From Flavobacteriales bacterium (GTDB taxonomy: Bacteria > Bacteroidota > Bacteroidia > Flavobacteriales_F > PHOS-HE28): 15,855 nt of DNA. The notes below the pieces were generated by a model. That model searched no databases. It had not been told where the DNA came from and saw nothing but the letters and a program-made list of their open reading frames with translations. The position numbers were made by a program, and so were the translations under genes. The stretch is taken from contig JADKCV010000053.1 of NCBI GenBank assembly GCA_016718655.1, positions 1 through 15,855 on the forward strand, read 5' to 3'. Shown here piece after piece: positions 6,941 through 14,732 of this stretch (within the stretch, counting starts at the first letter, position 1; each line of letters starts with the position of its first letter).

Positions 6941-7236
6941 CAGTTTTGATCCAGTTTCTTCACCATCGTGAGAATGGTCGCAATGGCAACGGTTTCCCCC
7001 GTCTCATCAAAGACATCGACTAGGAACTTCACTATGCCTTTCGCAACGTCTTCTGGTGTCCTCTTTTCCTGATCGACTTTCTCCTTGACCGTGAACCTGA
7101 CCTGTATGGTCATCCCCGGATAGACAGGTTTGACGAACCGACACTCATCCAAGCCATAGTTCAAGAGCACAGGACCTTTCGGTGGGTCCACGAACAATCC
7201 GGCAGCCCTTGAGAGAATGAAGTACCCGTGCGCCAC
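6940..7236 (-). repeat. paaZ 3'-end copy A (live copy)
   Basis: Ninety-nine codons from VAHG to the stop form the functional end of paaZ. They align over their whole length with 5808-6182 apart from the insertions there, but with many synonymous differences and lower GC. Both copies start their similarity at the same bases (cccgtgcgccac at 7225-7236 and 6171-6182). Beyond that point they are unrelated. Confidence 0.8.
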
Positions 7237-8989
7237 GCGCCCTGTGAAGATGGTGCCTTCGAGGCTGTTGGCGTCCATGTGCGCGTAGAACTTGTCGCCG
7301 CTGAGGTGGGCGAAGTCCTCGATGTCCTGCAAGGTGACGGGATGGATGTCGGTGATCACGGTATCGCCCACCTGCAGTTCCTCGAAGTGCATGCGGAAGG
7401 TGTGGCGCTCGGTGATGTTCATCCGCGCGCCCTGCTGGTATTGCTGGGTGATGGCGGTGATCATGCTGGGGTGGCCCTGGATGGCGGTGCGCTGCAGGTA
7501 GTGCATCACGCCGCGCTTGCCGCCCATCTCCTCGCCGCCGCCCGCGCGACCGGGGCCGCCGTGCACCAGCGTGGCCAGCGGACTGCCGTGGCCGGTGTTC
7601 TCCTTGGCCATCTCGCGGTTGAGGATGAGCATGCGGCCGTGGTGGCTGGCGGCGCCCCACACGAACTGCTGCGCCACCTTCTCATCGTACGTGGCGATGC
7701 TGGCGCAGAGGCTGCCCTTGCCGAGCTTGGTGAGGGCCACGGCATCGTCGATGTCGGTGTAGGGCATCAGTGTGCTCACCGGACCGAAGGCCTCCACGTT
7801 GTGGCTCTGCTGGTTCTTCCAGGGGTCGGCGTTGAGCAGCAGGATGGGGCTCATGAAGGCGCCCTTGCTGGCGTCGGCGCCCTTCACGTCCACGCTGTCG
7901 GCGCTGCCGTAGACGATCTGCGAGCCTTTGAGCAGTTCGTCCAGCGCGCGCTTCACCTCGTTGCGTTGCGTCTGTCCGGCGAGGGCGCCCATGCGCACAC
8001 CGTCCACACGCGGGTCGCCGATCACGGTGCCGCCCAGGCGCTTGCCGATGGCGATCTGCACATCCTCCAGCACGTTGGCGGGCACCAGGATGCGGCGCGC
8101 GCCGGTGCAGCGCTGGCCGCACTTCAGCGTCATTTCCTTGCCCACTTCCTTGATGAAGAGGTCGAACTCCTCGGTGCCCGGCACGGCGTCGGGGCCGAGC
8201 ACGATGGCGTTGAGGCTGTCGGCCTCCATGTTGAAGGGCACGCTCTCGTCCACGATGCGCGGGTGCTTCTTCAGCATGCGGCCCGTGGTGGCGCTGCCGG
8301 TGAAGGTCACCACGTCCTGGTGCATCACGCTGTCCAGCAATCCTTCGGCGCTACCGACGATGAGCTGGATCGCCCTCAGGCACGATGCCGCTGGCCACGA
8401 TGTCCTTCACCATCGCCTCGGTGAGGTAGCTGGTGACGGTGGCGGGCTTCACCACGGCGGGCACGCCGGCCATCCAGTTCACGGCCACCTTTTCCAGCAT
8501 GCCCCAGATGGGGAAGTTGAAGGCGTTGATGTGCACGGCCACGCCCTCCTTGGGCACCATGATGTGGTGACCGATGAAGGTGCCGCCCTTGCTGGTCTTC
8601 ACCGTGTCGCCGTCCACGTAGAAGGGCATGTTGCCCAGCACGCGGCGCAAACTCGCATTGGCGAAGAGGTTGCCGATGCCGCCCTCGATGTCCACCCAGC
8701 TATCGGCCTTGGTGGCGCCGGTGCGGTAGCTGATCTCGTAGTACTTCTCCTTGCGGTCGAAGAGGTATTGGGCGAGGGCCTTCAGCATGCGCCCGCGCTC
8801 GGGGAAGGTCATCTTGCGGAGGGGCGGGCCGCCGACGGTGCGGGCGTAGTGGAGCATGTGGGCGAAGTCGAGGCCGCCGCTGCTGGTGGTGCCGATGAGG
8901 TCGCCGGTGATGGCATCGAGGAGGTCGGATTGCTTGCCGGTGCCGGCTACCCATTGGCCGGCGATGTAGTTCTGTAGTTGGATGCTCAT
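6940..8989 (-). CDS. paaZ: PaaZ bifunctional aldehyde dehydrogenase / MaoC-type hydrolase, one frameshift, mosaic 3' end
   Basis: PaaZ opens the oxepin-CoA ring in aerobic phenylacetate degradation and oxidises the resulting semialdehyde. The repaired protein is about 683 aa, the family's normal length. The ALDH domain spans about 1-520, with FNMEADSLNAIVLG, catalytic Cys near 295 in CGQRCTGARR, and FTGSATTGRML. The MaoC domain follows, with SGDKFYAHMD (Asp near 566, His near 571). One frameshift lies at 8370-8374: EGD... should read EGAIQLIVGS, most simply two missing bases of a GCGC run. The last 99 codons (6940-7236) have lower GC and different codon choice from the rest, with the break at VAHG. 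They appear to be a foreign replacement of copy B. No other paa genes are in the window. The start at 8989 (MSIQLQNYIAGQWVAG) is set by family similarity. Confidence 0.92.
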
Positions 8990-8991
8990 TG

Positions 8992-9084
8992 GGAGAATGT
9001 AGAATGGAGAATGGAGAATGAAGAATGTTGAATGGAGGACCGTCGTTGATCATTGGTCATTCTACATTTTCCATTCTTCATTCC
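8992..9084. repeat. AATG-rich imperfect inverted repeat between two paaZ starts
   Basis: The left part is built of repeated gaatg-type units (agaatggagaatggagaatg). The right part (about 9058-9084) is the reverse complement type (cattctacattttccattc). They can fold into a long imperfect hairpin. This kind of sequence is dispersed in many Bacteroidota and cyanobacterial genomes (recalled, not checked). It separates the live paaZ start from the older-looking copy at 9198. Confidence 0.6.
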
Positions 9085-9090
9085 GGCAGA

Positions 9091-9198
9091 GCCGGAGGCG
9101 GTGGTGCCGATGAGGTCGCCGGTGATGGCGTCGATGAGGTCGGATTGCTTGCCGGAGCCGGCGACCCATTGGCCGCTGGCGTAGTTCTGTAACTGCAT
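9091..9198 (-). pseudogene. paaZ 5'-end copy P2 (36 codons)
   Basis: An ATG at 9198 is followed by MQLQNYASGQWVAGSGKQSD and then LIDAITGDLIGTTASG. This matches the live start (IQLQNYIAGQWVAGTGKQSD, LLDAITGDLIGTTSSG) at about 88% of bases by hand count. The frame then runs into the AATG-rich hairpin and stops at 8986-8988 with no PaaZ-like sequence. The divergence from the live copy argues against a recent tandem duplication. The bases upstream of this ATG contain taacttcg, a possible Bacteroidota -7 element. This may be where the original paaZ promoter lay. Confidence 0.85.
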
Positions 9199-9660
9199 GT
9201 GGCGAAGTTAAACGCGGGTAGGGTTAGCCGCAGATGACGCAGAGGGCGCGGATTTGGCCACTACCTCGCTGAGATGGGGTTTGAACCGGCGCTTGGGAGG
9301 GAATACGGCCCAGATGCGCAGATTTGCGTCCTCTGGGGTTCACTACCGTTCGCGAGGTTCAATACCCGCTTTGCGCTTAGCTATGGTTCATGGAGCTGCA
9401 AGACGCCTCGAATTCTCTGGACTGCTCGAACGGCATCGCCATCCTCGCAGCTGGACAGGCCCTGCGTCATCCCCAGGGTGCTTTCTGGGACATCGTAGCA
9501 CTTCCAGCGCACTGGGCGAGCGGTCGGGGCAGGCTCGGTCATACCCTGCGGCGTCGGAAGGCCGGTCGCCGCGGACCACGATGCATATTCACCTTTTTAT
9601 TCACGAAGCAACCAAGGGCCTGGAACGCGTCTACCTTTAAACAGCATAACCCTGAACACC
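9199..9660. other. Intergenic region between paaZ copy P2 and the LRR/T9SS gene
   Basis: I see no convincing gene in these 462 bases. The left end holds cgcagatgacgcagagg, part of a CGCAGATGACGCAGA-type motif that I recall as recurrent between Bacteroidota genes. Open frames here are short and lack codon structure or recognisable motifs. Just before the + strand gene, tacctttaa at about 9633-9641 resembles the Bacteroidota -7 box (TAnnTTTG), about 20 bases upstream of the ATG, but no clear -33 TTG is present. It is a weak promoter candidate. Confidence 0.35.
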
Positions 9661-12003
9661 ATGAGGCTCCCTATCCTTTTTGCCGGTGCCGCGCTGCTGT
9701 GCGCCGCTGGCGTGAACGCCCAATTGGTCTTCATTCCCGATGTGCAGCTGCGCGCATGGTTCAACAATACGGTGCCGGGCAGCGTGAACGCAGGTGGTTT
9801 CCTCGACACCAGCCTTCCTGCCTTGGCAGCGGTGGACTCGGTGGAGATCGATGTCACCTGGTACCCGAGCGATATGACGGGCATCGAGTACCTCATCGGC
9901 CTGGACTACCTCAAAATGATGTTTCCCTATGGACAGGGTACGGCCTCCATCCCGGCCTTCCCGCCAGCGGTGGAACAGCTGTGGATCGAAACCTTTGGAG
10001 GTACGTCGTTGCCAGCGTTCCCGCCAAACCTGCTGCGCTTGCACCTGAACGCCCTTGACAGTATCACCCAGCTCCCTGCCTTACCGAACGGTTTGGACGA
10101 GGTGCTGCTGATCGGAATGGGGTCGCTCACCGAGGTCCCCGCGCTTCCCGCCTCGCTCAACTTCGCGCAGCTCGAGGTACTGCCGCAGCTGACCACCCCG
10201 ATCGTACTGCCGGCCGGGCTCGATGAAGTGCGCTTGGGCGAGATGCCCGTGGCCATGTTTCCCGCCATGCCGGATGGGTTACGGGTACTGTATCTGTATA
10301 GCCTCTACGAACTGACCACGTTCACGGATTGGCCGGAGTCATTGGAGTCGTTCGTGCTGGGGAATACCGGGATCACCAGCATCGGTCCATTTCCCAATGG
10401 ACTGCGCGAGATCCAGTTCTGGACGGGTATTGAAGAGGTCGTTTCTTTTCCGGACTCACTCCGGACGCTCCGATTCGATAGTTGGGGAGGGTTCAATGTT
10501 TGGCCGGAGTGCCTTCCTATGCTGCCCGATAGCATGGAATTGCTCTTTTGGGATGTTGTGGTTGCGAGCCAGATCACGTGCCTTCCGAATATTCCGGCCA
10601 ACCCTGATTTCGTCTGTGTGTTCTGCCCGATGGAACTGTGCACGGTGTACAACAGCACATGTCCGAACGACAATGCGGTGGTGAGTGGCACGGTCTACCG
10701 CGATCTGGACAGCGATGGCGCGGAGGATGCTGGTGAGCCGCCCCTGCCCGGCACGGTGATATCCATCGATCCCGGGTTCATGACCTCCACCGATACCGAT
10801 GGCCGGTATTCCCGCGCTGTGGCGAACGGCACCTACACCATCACAGCCACGCATCCGTCACCCTATTTCACCGGTACCCTGCCGACGACCCACTCGGCGG
10901 TCCTCGCCGCTCCAGGCGAGATCGACTCGCTCAACAATTTCGGTGCGCAGTTCGTTCCCGATGTGCAGGACCTGATCGCCGAACTCGTCGTCTCGCCGGC
11001 TCCGCGGCCCGGCTTCACCAACACGGTGTGGCTGAGTTGCACGAACTACGGCACCACGACGGTCGATGCCAGCCTTTCCCTGACCTACGAAGCAGCACAG
11101 GCATTCGTGTCCAGCAGCATTGCTCCCGACCAGGTCACTGGCCAAACGTTGACCTGGGAACTTCCTGCGCTGCAGGTGGGAGAGGTGCGCTCCGTTTCCG
11201 TGCTGCTTTCCACTCCCGTGAGCACGCCGTTGGGTACCATCTTCCTCCACATCGCACAGGCCGATCCATTGGCCACGGATGAGACCCCCACGAACAACGT
11301 GGTGCAGCTACCGGTGGCGGTGGTGGGCTCCTGGGACCCCAATGACAAGCAGGTGTCGCCGGACATCCTCTCACCGGATGATGTGGCGGATGGCAAGCGC
11401 GTGGAATACCTGGTCCGCTTCCAGAACACCGGCAATTTTCCCGCGGACCGTGTGCTGGTGAAGGACTCCCTGAGCGCTGCGCTGGAATGGTCCACCTTCC
11501 ACTTCCTGGGTGCCAGCCATGCCTGTACCTGGTTCATGGAGCATGGCATCCTCTTCTTCGAGTTCAACGACATCCAGTTGCCCGACAGTGTCAGCAACGA
11601 ACCGGAGTCGCACGGCTTCGTGCGGTTCAGCATCGTTCCGAGTGCGGGTCTGGTGGTTGGTGATGTGGTTCCGAACAGCGCTGCCATCTACTTCGACTTC
11701 AACGAGCCGGTGATCACCAACGATGCGGTCTTCAGTGTACAAGTGCCGCAGGGCGTCGGATCCGCATCGAACGCCACGTTCGGGGTGCATCCCAATCCGG
11801 TCGTGGATCGCTTGGTCCTCTCGGTACCGGGGCACGTCCCGGTGGAGTTCATGATCCGGGATGCCTTGGGCCGGTTGGTTCAGCGCGGCATCGGTCAGGG
11901 GCCACAGTTCGTGGTTCCCATGGATGCCTTGGGCCGTGGGGTCTACACTGTGACGATCACCGACGGAACGGTAGAGCGGATCGCGCGCATTGTGAAGAAA
12001 TGA
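9661..12003 (+). CDS. T9SS-exported surface protein with LPxLP leucine-rich repeats
   Basis: An intact 780-residue protein. Residues 1-20 form a signal peptide (MRLPILFAGAALLCAAGVNA). Residues about 90-290 hold irregular repeats of about 20 residues, such as LPAFPPNLLRLHLNAL, LPALPNGLDEVLLIGM and VPALPASLNFAQLEVL. These resemble the LPxLPxxLxxLxxxxxxL leucine-rich repeats of bacterial effectors such as IpaH. About 340-420 is an SdrD/carboxypeptidase-like beta domain (VSGTVYRDLDSDGAEDAGEP). About 430-660 holds DUF11/DUF7619-like repeats, including GSWDPNDKQVSP and EYLVRFQNTGNFPADRVLVK. The C-terminus (about 705-780) is a type A T9SS sorting domain: VHPNPVVDRLVL, IRDALGRLVQRG, GRGVYTVTI, ending RIARIVKK. 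It is probably anchored or secreted and adhesive. It runs opposite to paaZ and lies between paaZ-start copies P2 and P3. Confidence 0.85.
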   Translation: MRLPILFAGAALLCAAGVNAQLVFIPDVQLRAWFNNTVPGSVNAGGFLDTSLPALAAVDSVEIDVTWYPSDMTGIEYLIGLDYLKMMFPYGQGTASIPAFPPAVEQLWIETFGGTSLPAFPPNLLRLHLNALDSITQLPALPNGLDEVLLIGMGSLTEVPALPASLNFAQLEVLPQLTTPIVLPAGLDEVRLGEMPVAMFPAMPDGLRVLYLYSLYELTTFTDWPESLESFVLGNTGITSIGPFPNGLREIQFWTGIEEVVSFPDSLRTLRFDSWGGFNVWPECLPMLPDSMELLFWDVVVASQITCLPNIPANPDFVCVFCPMELCTVYNSTCPNDNAVVSGTVYRDLDSDGAEDAGEPPLPGTVISIDPGFMTSTDTDGRYSRAVANGTYTITATHPSPYFTGTLPTTHSAVLAAPGEIDSLNNFGAQFVPDVQDLIAELVVSPAPRPGFTNTVWLSCTNYGTTTVDASLSLTYEAAQAFVSSSIAPDQVTGQTLTWELPALQVGEVRSVSVLLSTPVSTPLGTIFLHIAQADPLATDETPTNNVVQLPVAVVGSWDPNDKQVSPDILSPDDVADGKRVEYLVRFQNTGNFPADRVLVKDSLSAALEWSTFHFLGASHACTWFMEHGILFFEFNDIQLPDSVSNEPESHGFVRFSIVPSAGLVVGDVVPNSAAIYFDFNEPVITNDAVFSVQVPQGVGSASNATFGVHPNPVVDRLVLSVPGHVPVEFMIRDALGRLVQRGIGQGPQFVVPMDALGRGVYTVTITDGTVERIARIVKK

Positions 12004-12044
12004 TCAAGCCATATCGTGGACCGATCATGCGTGACACCGGGCTG

Positions 12045-12086
12045 ACCGGCGATCCACTGACCGGCGGCGTAGTTCTGGAGTTGCAT
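12045..12086 (-). repeat. paaZ 5'-end copy P3 (14 codons)
   Basis: An ATG at 12086 is followed by MQLQNYAAGQWIAG, matching the live paaZ start (IQLQNYIAGQWVAG). Similarity ends abruptly after Gly-14, 42 bases upstream of the + strand T9SS gene's stop. Orientation is the same as live paaZ. The ATG is preceded in frame by another (MKHMQLQ). Confidence 0.75.
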
Positions 12087-12138
12087 ATGTTTCATCCCGA
12101 CGAAAGGCGGGAGGACGAAGATCGGGAGGAAAGGCTGA

Positions 12139-12172
12139 CCGCAGACCTGCCTACAGGTAGACAGGTCTGCGG
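12139..12172. terminator. Inverted repeat between convergent genes, possible bidirectional terminator
   Basis: The arms ccgcagacctg (12139-12149) and caggtctgcgg (12162-12172) are perfect 11-bp complements. They enclose ctac/gtag that could extend the stem. The repeat lies between a + strand gene ending at 12003 and a - strand gene ending at 12187. There is no T-run, so it may instead be a dispersed palindromic element. I recall this CTGCCTACAGG-type sequence as frequent in Bacteroidota. Confidence 0.5.
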
Positions 12173-12186
12173 ACGCTCCCATTCCC

Positions 12187-13420
12187 TCAGGGGACCAGGA
12201 TCCTGCCATTCCAGCGCACGTGCGTGGACGTGGTGATGCGCCAAAGCGCGACCCCGGACGGGCAGGGTAGGATGGTGGTGCCTGAACTGAGCGCCATGGA
12301 GCGCAGGGTCCTCCCTTGTACGTCGAAGACCTCGAACAGATCGCTGCTGCTACCACCACTTACCGTGATCCGATCTTCGTTCCATGCGCTGACGGTCGGC
12401 TGTGCTTGGTCAGGTTCTGCGATGCCCGTGGTATACACTTGAAAAGTTCCCGGTGTACGTGTCCGTATGGCCGCAGGGGTCGGTGTACACGTGGGTGTAG
12501 GTGTAGAGGCCGTCCCACGCGGCGGTGAAGGTGGGTTCGGCTTCGGTGGACGTTTGGCCATTGGAGCAGGTCCACCAGTGCTGGCCCTGGCCGAAGTGAT
12601 GGAAGGTGATCACGCCGTCCACTTCGCTGCTCTGGCTGGTGGGTTCCGCGTCCGTGCTGCCGATCTCGTTCAGGTTCCACGTGTCCACGCTGTCGAGCAC
12701 GGTGGCGCTGGCGACGGCCTGGAGGATCGCCGCGTCGGTGGGATCCACCGTGGAGGTGAAGGATGATCCCACGCAGCTCTGACGGAAGATCGTGCAGTAG
12801 AACACGCACGCGGCGAGGTAGGTGCCCGCCACGCTGGGATGGCTCTCATCGGCTTGGTAGAGTTCGATGTCGGGATGCATGTCGCGCACATGCTTCCATG
12901 CCCAACCCACAGGTGAAACGTAGCCCTCGTTCTCCAGCGCGAATTGGGTATAGTTATCGCGCAGGGCTTGCTGCATGCCGGCATAGGTGTTCAGTTCGGG
13001 GTACTCCCAGGAGGTCAGGTTATAGCCGTTCGCGTATCCCCAGGTCATGAAGAACACCGGATACGCGCATTCGCTGCTCTCCTGGATGTCGTAGTTGAGC
13101 GCGGTCGCATCGATATCGCTGAAGGTCTCGTTCGTTGGCAGTGCGCCACGCAGGCTTTGTTCCTGTAGTACCACATAGTCCCATTGCTGCGAGGCGATGG
13201 CGTTCTGCGTGGCAGGGTCGAACAGGTGGTTCGCAAGGGTGTAGCCACCCGGTGCCTGCATGGTGGTGTTCACCGTATCGCCGAGCGAGAGCGCGATCTG
13301 CCGGAATAGGTTGGGCAGACCGTTGGTGGCGGTATAACTGTTGCCGATGAAGAGCACATCGGTCTGCTGTGCGCGCACGGGAAGTGCAGCGAGCAACAAG
13401 ACGAACAGGGCGAGGCGCAT
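12187..13420 (-). CDS. T9SS-exported SGNH-type hydrolase (DUF4886-like), one frameshift
   Basis: The gene begins MRLALFVLLLAALPVRAQ, a signal peptide cleaved near residue 18. DVLFIGNSYTATNGLP follows, with the GNS block carrying the likely nucleophile Ser-28. APGGYTLANHLFDP, WDYVVLQEQS and later ADESHPSVAGTYLAACVFY supply the remaining SGNH/DUF4886-like blocks, including a DxxHP motif. The frame breaks at the TTTT run near 12440. Removing one T joins YTGNF to QVYTTGIAEPDQAQPTVSAW and leads into a T9SS type A sorting domain (LFEVFDVQGRTLRS, PSGVALWRI, NGRILVP) ending at 12187. Repaired length is about 410 aa. The likely substrate is an esterified glycan or other extracellular ester, but this is unproven. 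It lies between paaZ-start copies P3 and P4. Confidence 0.85.
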
Positions 13421-13655
13421 GGTGGGAAATTACGATGTCGTTGAGGCACGAACACCCAGGCCGTGACGAGCAGTGCGACGTTCGGAAACGCGAGCAGGTG
13501 GTTCACCAAGGAATGACGCAAGAGCAAGGCGGTCGGTTGTGCCCATCGATCGGTTCCCGGTCCGTTGGTCCTGGTCGAACACAGATGCAAGTGATCAGGG
13601 CGTTTCCCTAGCACCCCTTCGTAAAGCCTCCGCTCGGGAACACGTGTCGCCGTAG

Positions 13656-13690
13656 GAGTTGTGCCCGGGCTTGATCCGGGCCTGCAACTC
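13656..13690. repeat. GC-rich palindrome, REP-like
   Basis: The arms gagttg...gcccgg and ccgggc...gcaactc pair around a gcttgat-type centre with one or two mismatches. The core cccgggcttgatccggg is closely related to the palindrome at 5916-5934, so this is a dispersed family in this genome. Confidence 0.65.
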
Positions 13691-13761
13691 CGCACTCGGT
13701 CGTCCCTCCCTGCTTGCGGGGTTTCCGCTCGTACCGCCGGTGATGGGTCGATCGATCCACC

Positions 13762-13815
13762 TTGGTTGCGGGATCCGGCCATCCATCGGCCGCTGGTGCG
13801 GAACTGGAGTTGCAT
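13762..13815 (-). repeat. paaZ 5'-end copy P4 (18 codons, most diverged)
   Basis: An ATG at 13815 is followed by MQLQFRTSGRWMAGSRNQ. This shares 11 of 18 residues with copy P2 (MQLQNYASGQWVAGSGKQ), including MQLQ, SG, W, AGS and Q at the same spacing. The bases also match well across the block. It is the furthest copy from live paaZ and the least similar, as expected for the oldest remnant. Confidence 0.6.
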
Positions 13816-13928
13816 GGAGTGATGATCGGCAAGAGTGACCCAATTCCGCGGCGTGTGCCCATTTCGCGATTGGATCGGCATGCCCCAACATCCGGGTAGG
13901 GGTCCGATCAGCGGATCGGAGGAGTTGC

Positions 13929-14732
13929 TCAATACTTCACAAAGCGCTGCACGGTAGTACCGGCCGCGCCGATGCACTGCACCAGTAGCACGCCACTTGG
14001 CAAGTCGGCGACAGGGACGGTGGTGGTGCGTTGCCCGTTCACGGACTGGGCGCGGAGCAAACGCCCCTGCGCGTCGCGTATGGCGATGGTGCCGGTGAAG
14101 GCCTCGGGGAAGGAGAGGCGTGCTTCGTCCACCACCGGGTTGGGGGCCACGGACAGGGCCGGCAGTGCGGAGGCATCGGCGATACCGTTGAACAGGTTGT
14201 TGTCGATCACGCTCACGTTGTCGAAGTAGGCCGTGCAGTCGGAGGAACCGTCGAGCAGGGTGAGCACCACGCCGAAGGCATGGTTCGGTGACGGTTGGGT
14301 CCAGCAGAAGTTGGAGGTGCCTCCGAATTGCCAGGGATCACAGCAGTTGCCGAAGCCCATGCAGAACAGGTAGTCCGGCGCGAGCGGGTCCACCCAGCCC
14401 AGGTAAGCGCGGGCCTCACTGCCCGTGTTCAAGGGATCATCGACGTGGACCGCACAGCGCAGCTCGTAGTCGGCATTGACGTCGAAGGGGATGGGATGGA
14501 ACAGGTAGGAGAGGTAGGGAGCTGCGAGCGGGGGCAGGTTCAGGTCCTGGCTGGTGATGCCGATGCTGTACGGGCTGAAGTAACCGTCGCCGATGATGAA
14601 CGGGCCTTGGCTGGTGGAGAGCCACTGTGGACCTGGTGCGCCGCTATCGAAGTTCTCGCTGAATACGACGGTCTGTGCCAGTGCGGGGTGCGCGAGAACC
14701 AGTGCCAGAAGGGCCAGTGGGTGGAGGGTCAT
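13929..14732 (-). CDS. T9SS-exported protein, unknown function
   Basis: I chose the ATG at 14732 because it places the signal peptide MTLHPLALLALVLAHPALAQ at the N-terminus. A GTG at 14753 would add seven residues in front. The protein is 267 aa. After the signal peptide comes VVFSENFDSGAPGPQWLSTS, an opening typical of Bacteroidota proteins with a beta-sandwich (jelly-roll-like) domain. That domain is Cys-containing (GFGNCCDPWQFGG) and ends FDNVSVIDNN. The C-terminal 80 residues form a type A sorting domain: VAPNPVVDEARLSF, IRDAQGRLLRAQ, LPSGVLLVQC, ending VQRFVKY. The substrate is unknown. It is encoded on the same strand as the SGNH hydrolase but 508 bp upstream, so probably in a separate transcript. 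Confidence 0.82.
   Translation of the reverse strand: MTLHPLALLALVLAHPALAQTVVFSENFDSGAPGPQWLSTSQGPFIIGDGYFSPYSIGITSQDLNLPPLAAPYLSYLFHPIPFDVNADYELRCAVHVDDPLNTGSEARAYLGWVDPLAPDYLFCMGFGNCCDPWQFGGTSNFCWTQPSPNHAFGVVLTLLDGSSDCTAYFDNVSVIDNNLFNGIADASALPALSVAPNPVVDEARLSFPEAFTGTIAIRDAQGRLLRAQSVNGQRTTTVPVADLPSGVLLVQCIGAAGTTVQRFVKY

Larger units (their letters stand above)
13421..13928. other. Intergenic region with paaZ-start copy P4 and a palindrome
   Basis: I find no convincing gene in these 508 bases. The stretch holds a GC-rich palindrome at 13656-13690 and the partial paaZ start at 13762-13815. The several overlapping open frames lack motifs and are likely chance products of GC-rich sequence. Confidence 0.45.

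Noticed and set aside
7228..8977. Long open frames on the + strand across paaZ (398 and 349 codons)
   Set aside because: They are antisense to a clear paaZ, rich in Ala, Gly, His and Val from GC-rich codon shadows, and have no recognisable domain.
9270..9380. tRNA-like T-loop strings (ggttcaatacc and gggtttgaacc)
   Set aside because: The flanking bases do not form a 5-bp T stem, and I could not place an anticodon stem or acceptor stem around either.
12004..12236. + strand 78-codon frame after the LRR/T9SS gene
   Set aside because: It runs through paaZ copy P3 in antisense and through the inverted repeat, with no independent coding evidence.
5203..13815. Classical integron or phage att explanation for the paaZ copies
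   Set aside because: No integrase or attC-like folded sites are visible, and the repeated blocks are diverged gene ends of varying length, not short identical att cores. Kept only as an analogy.
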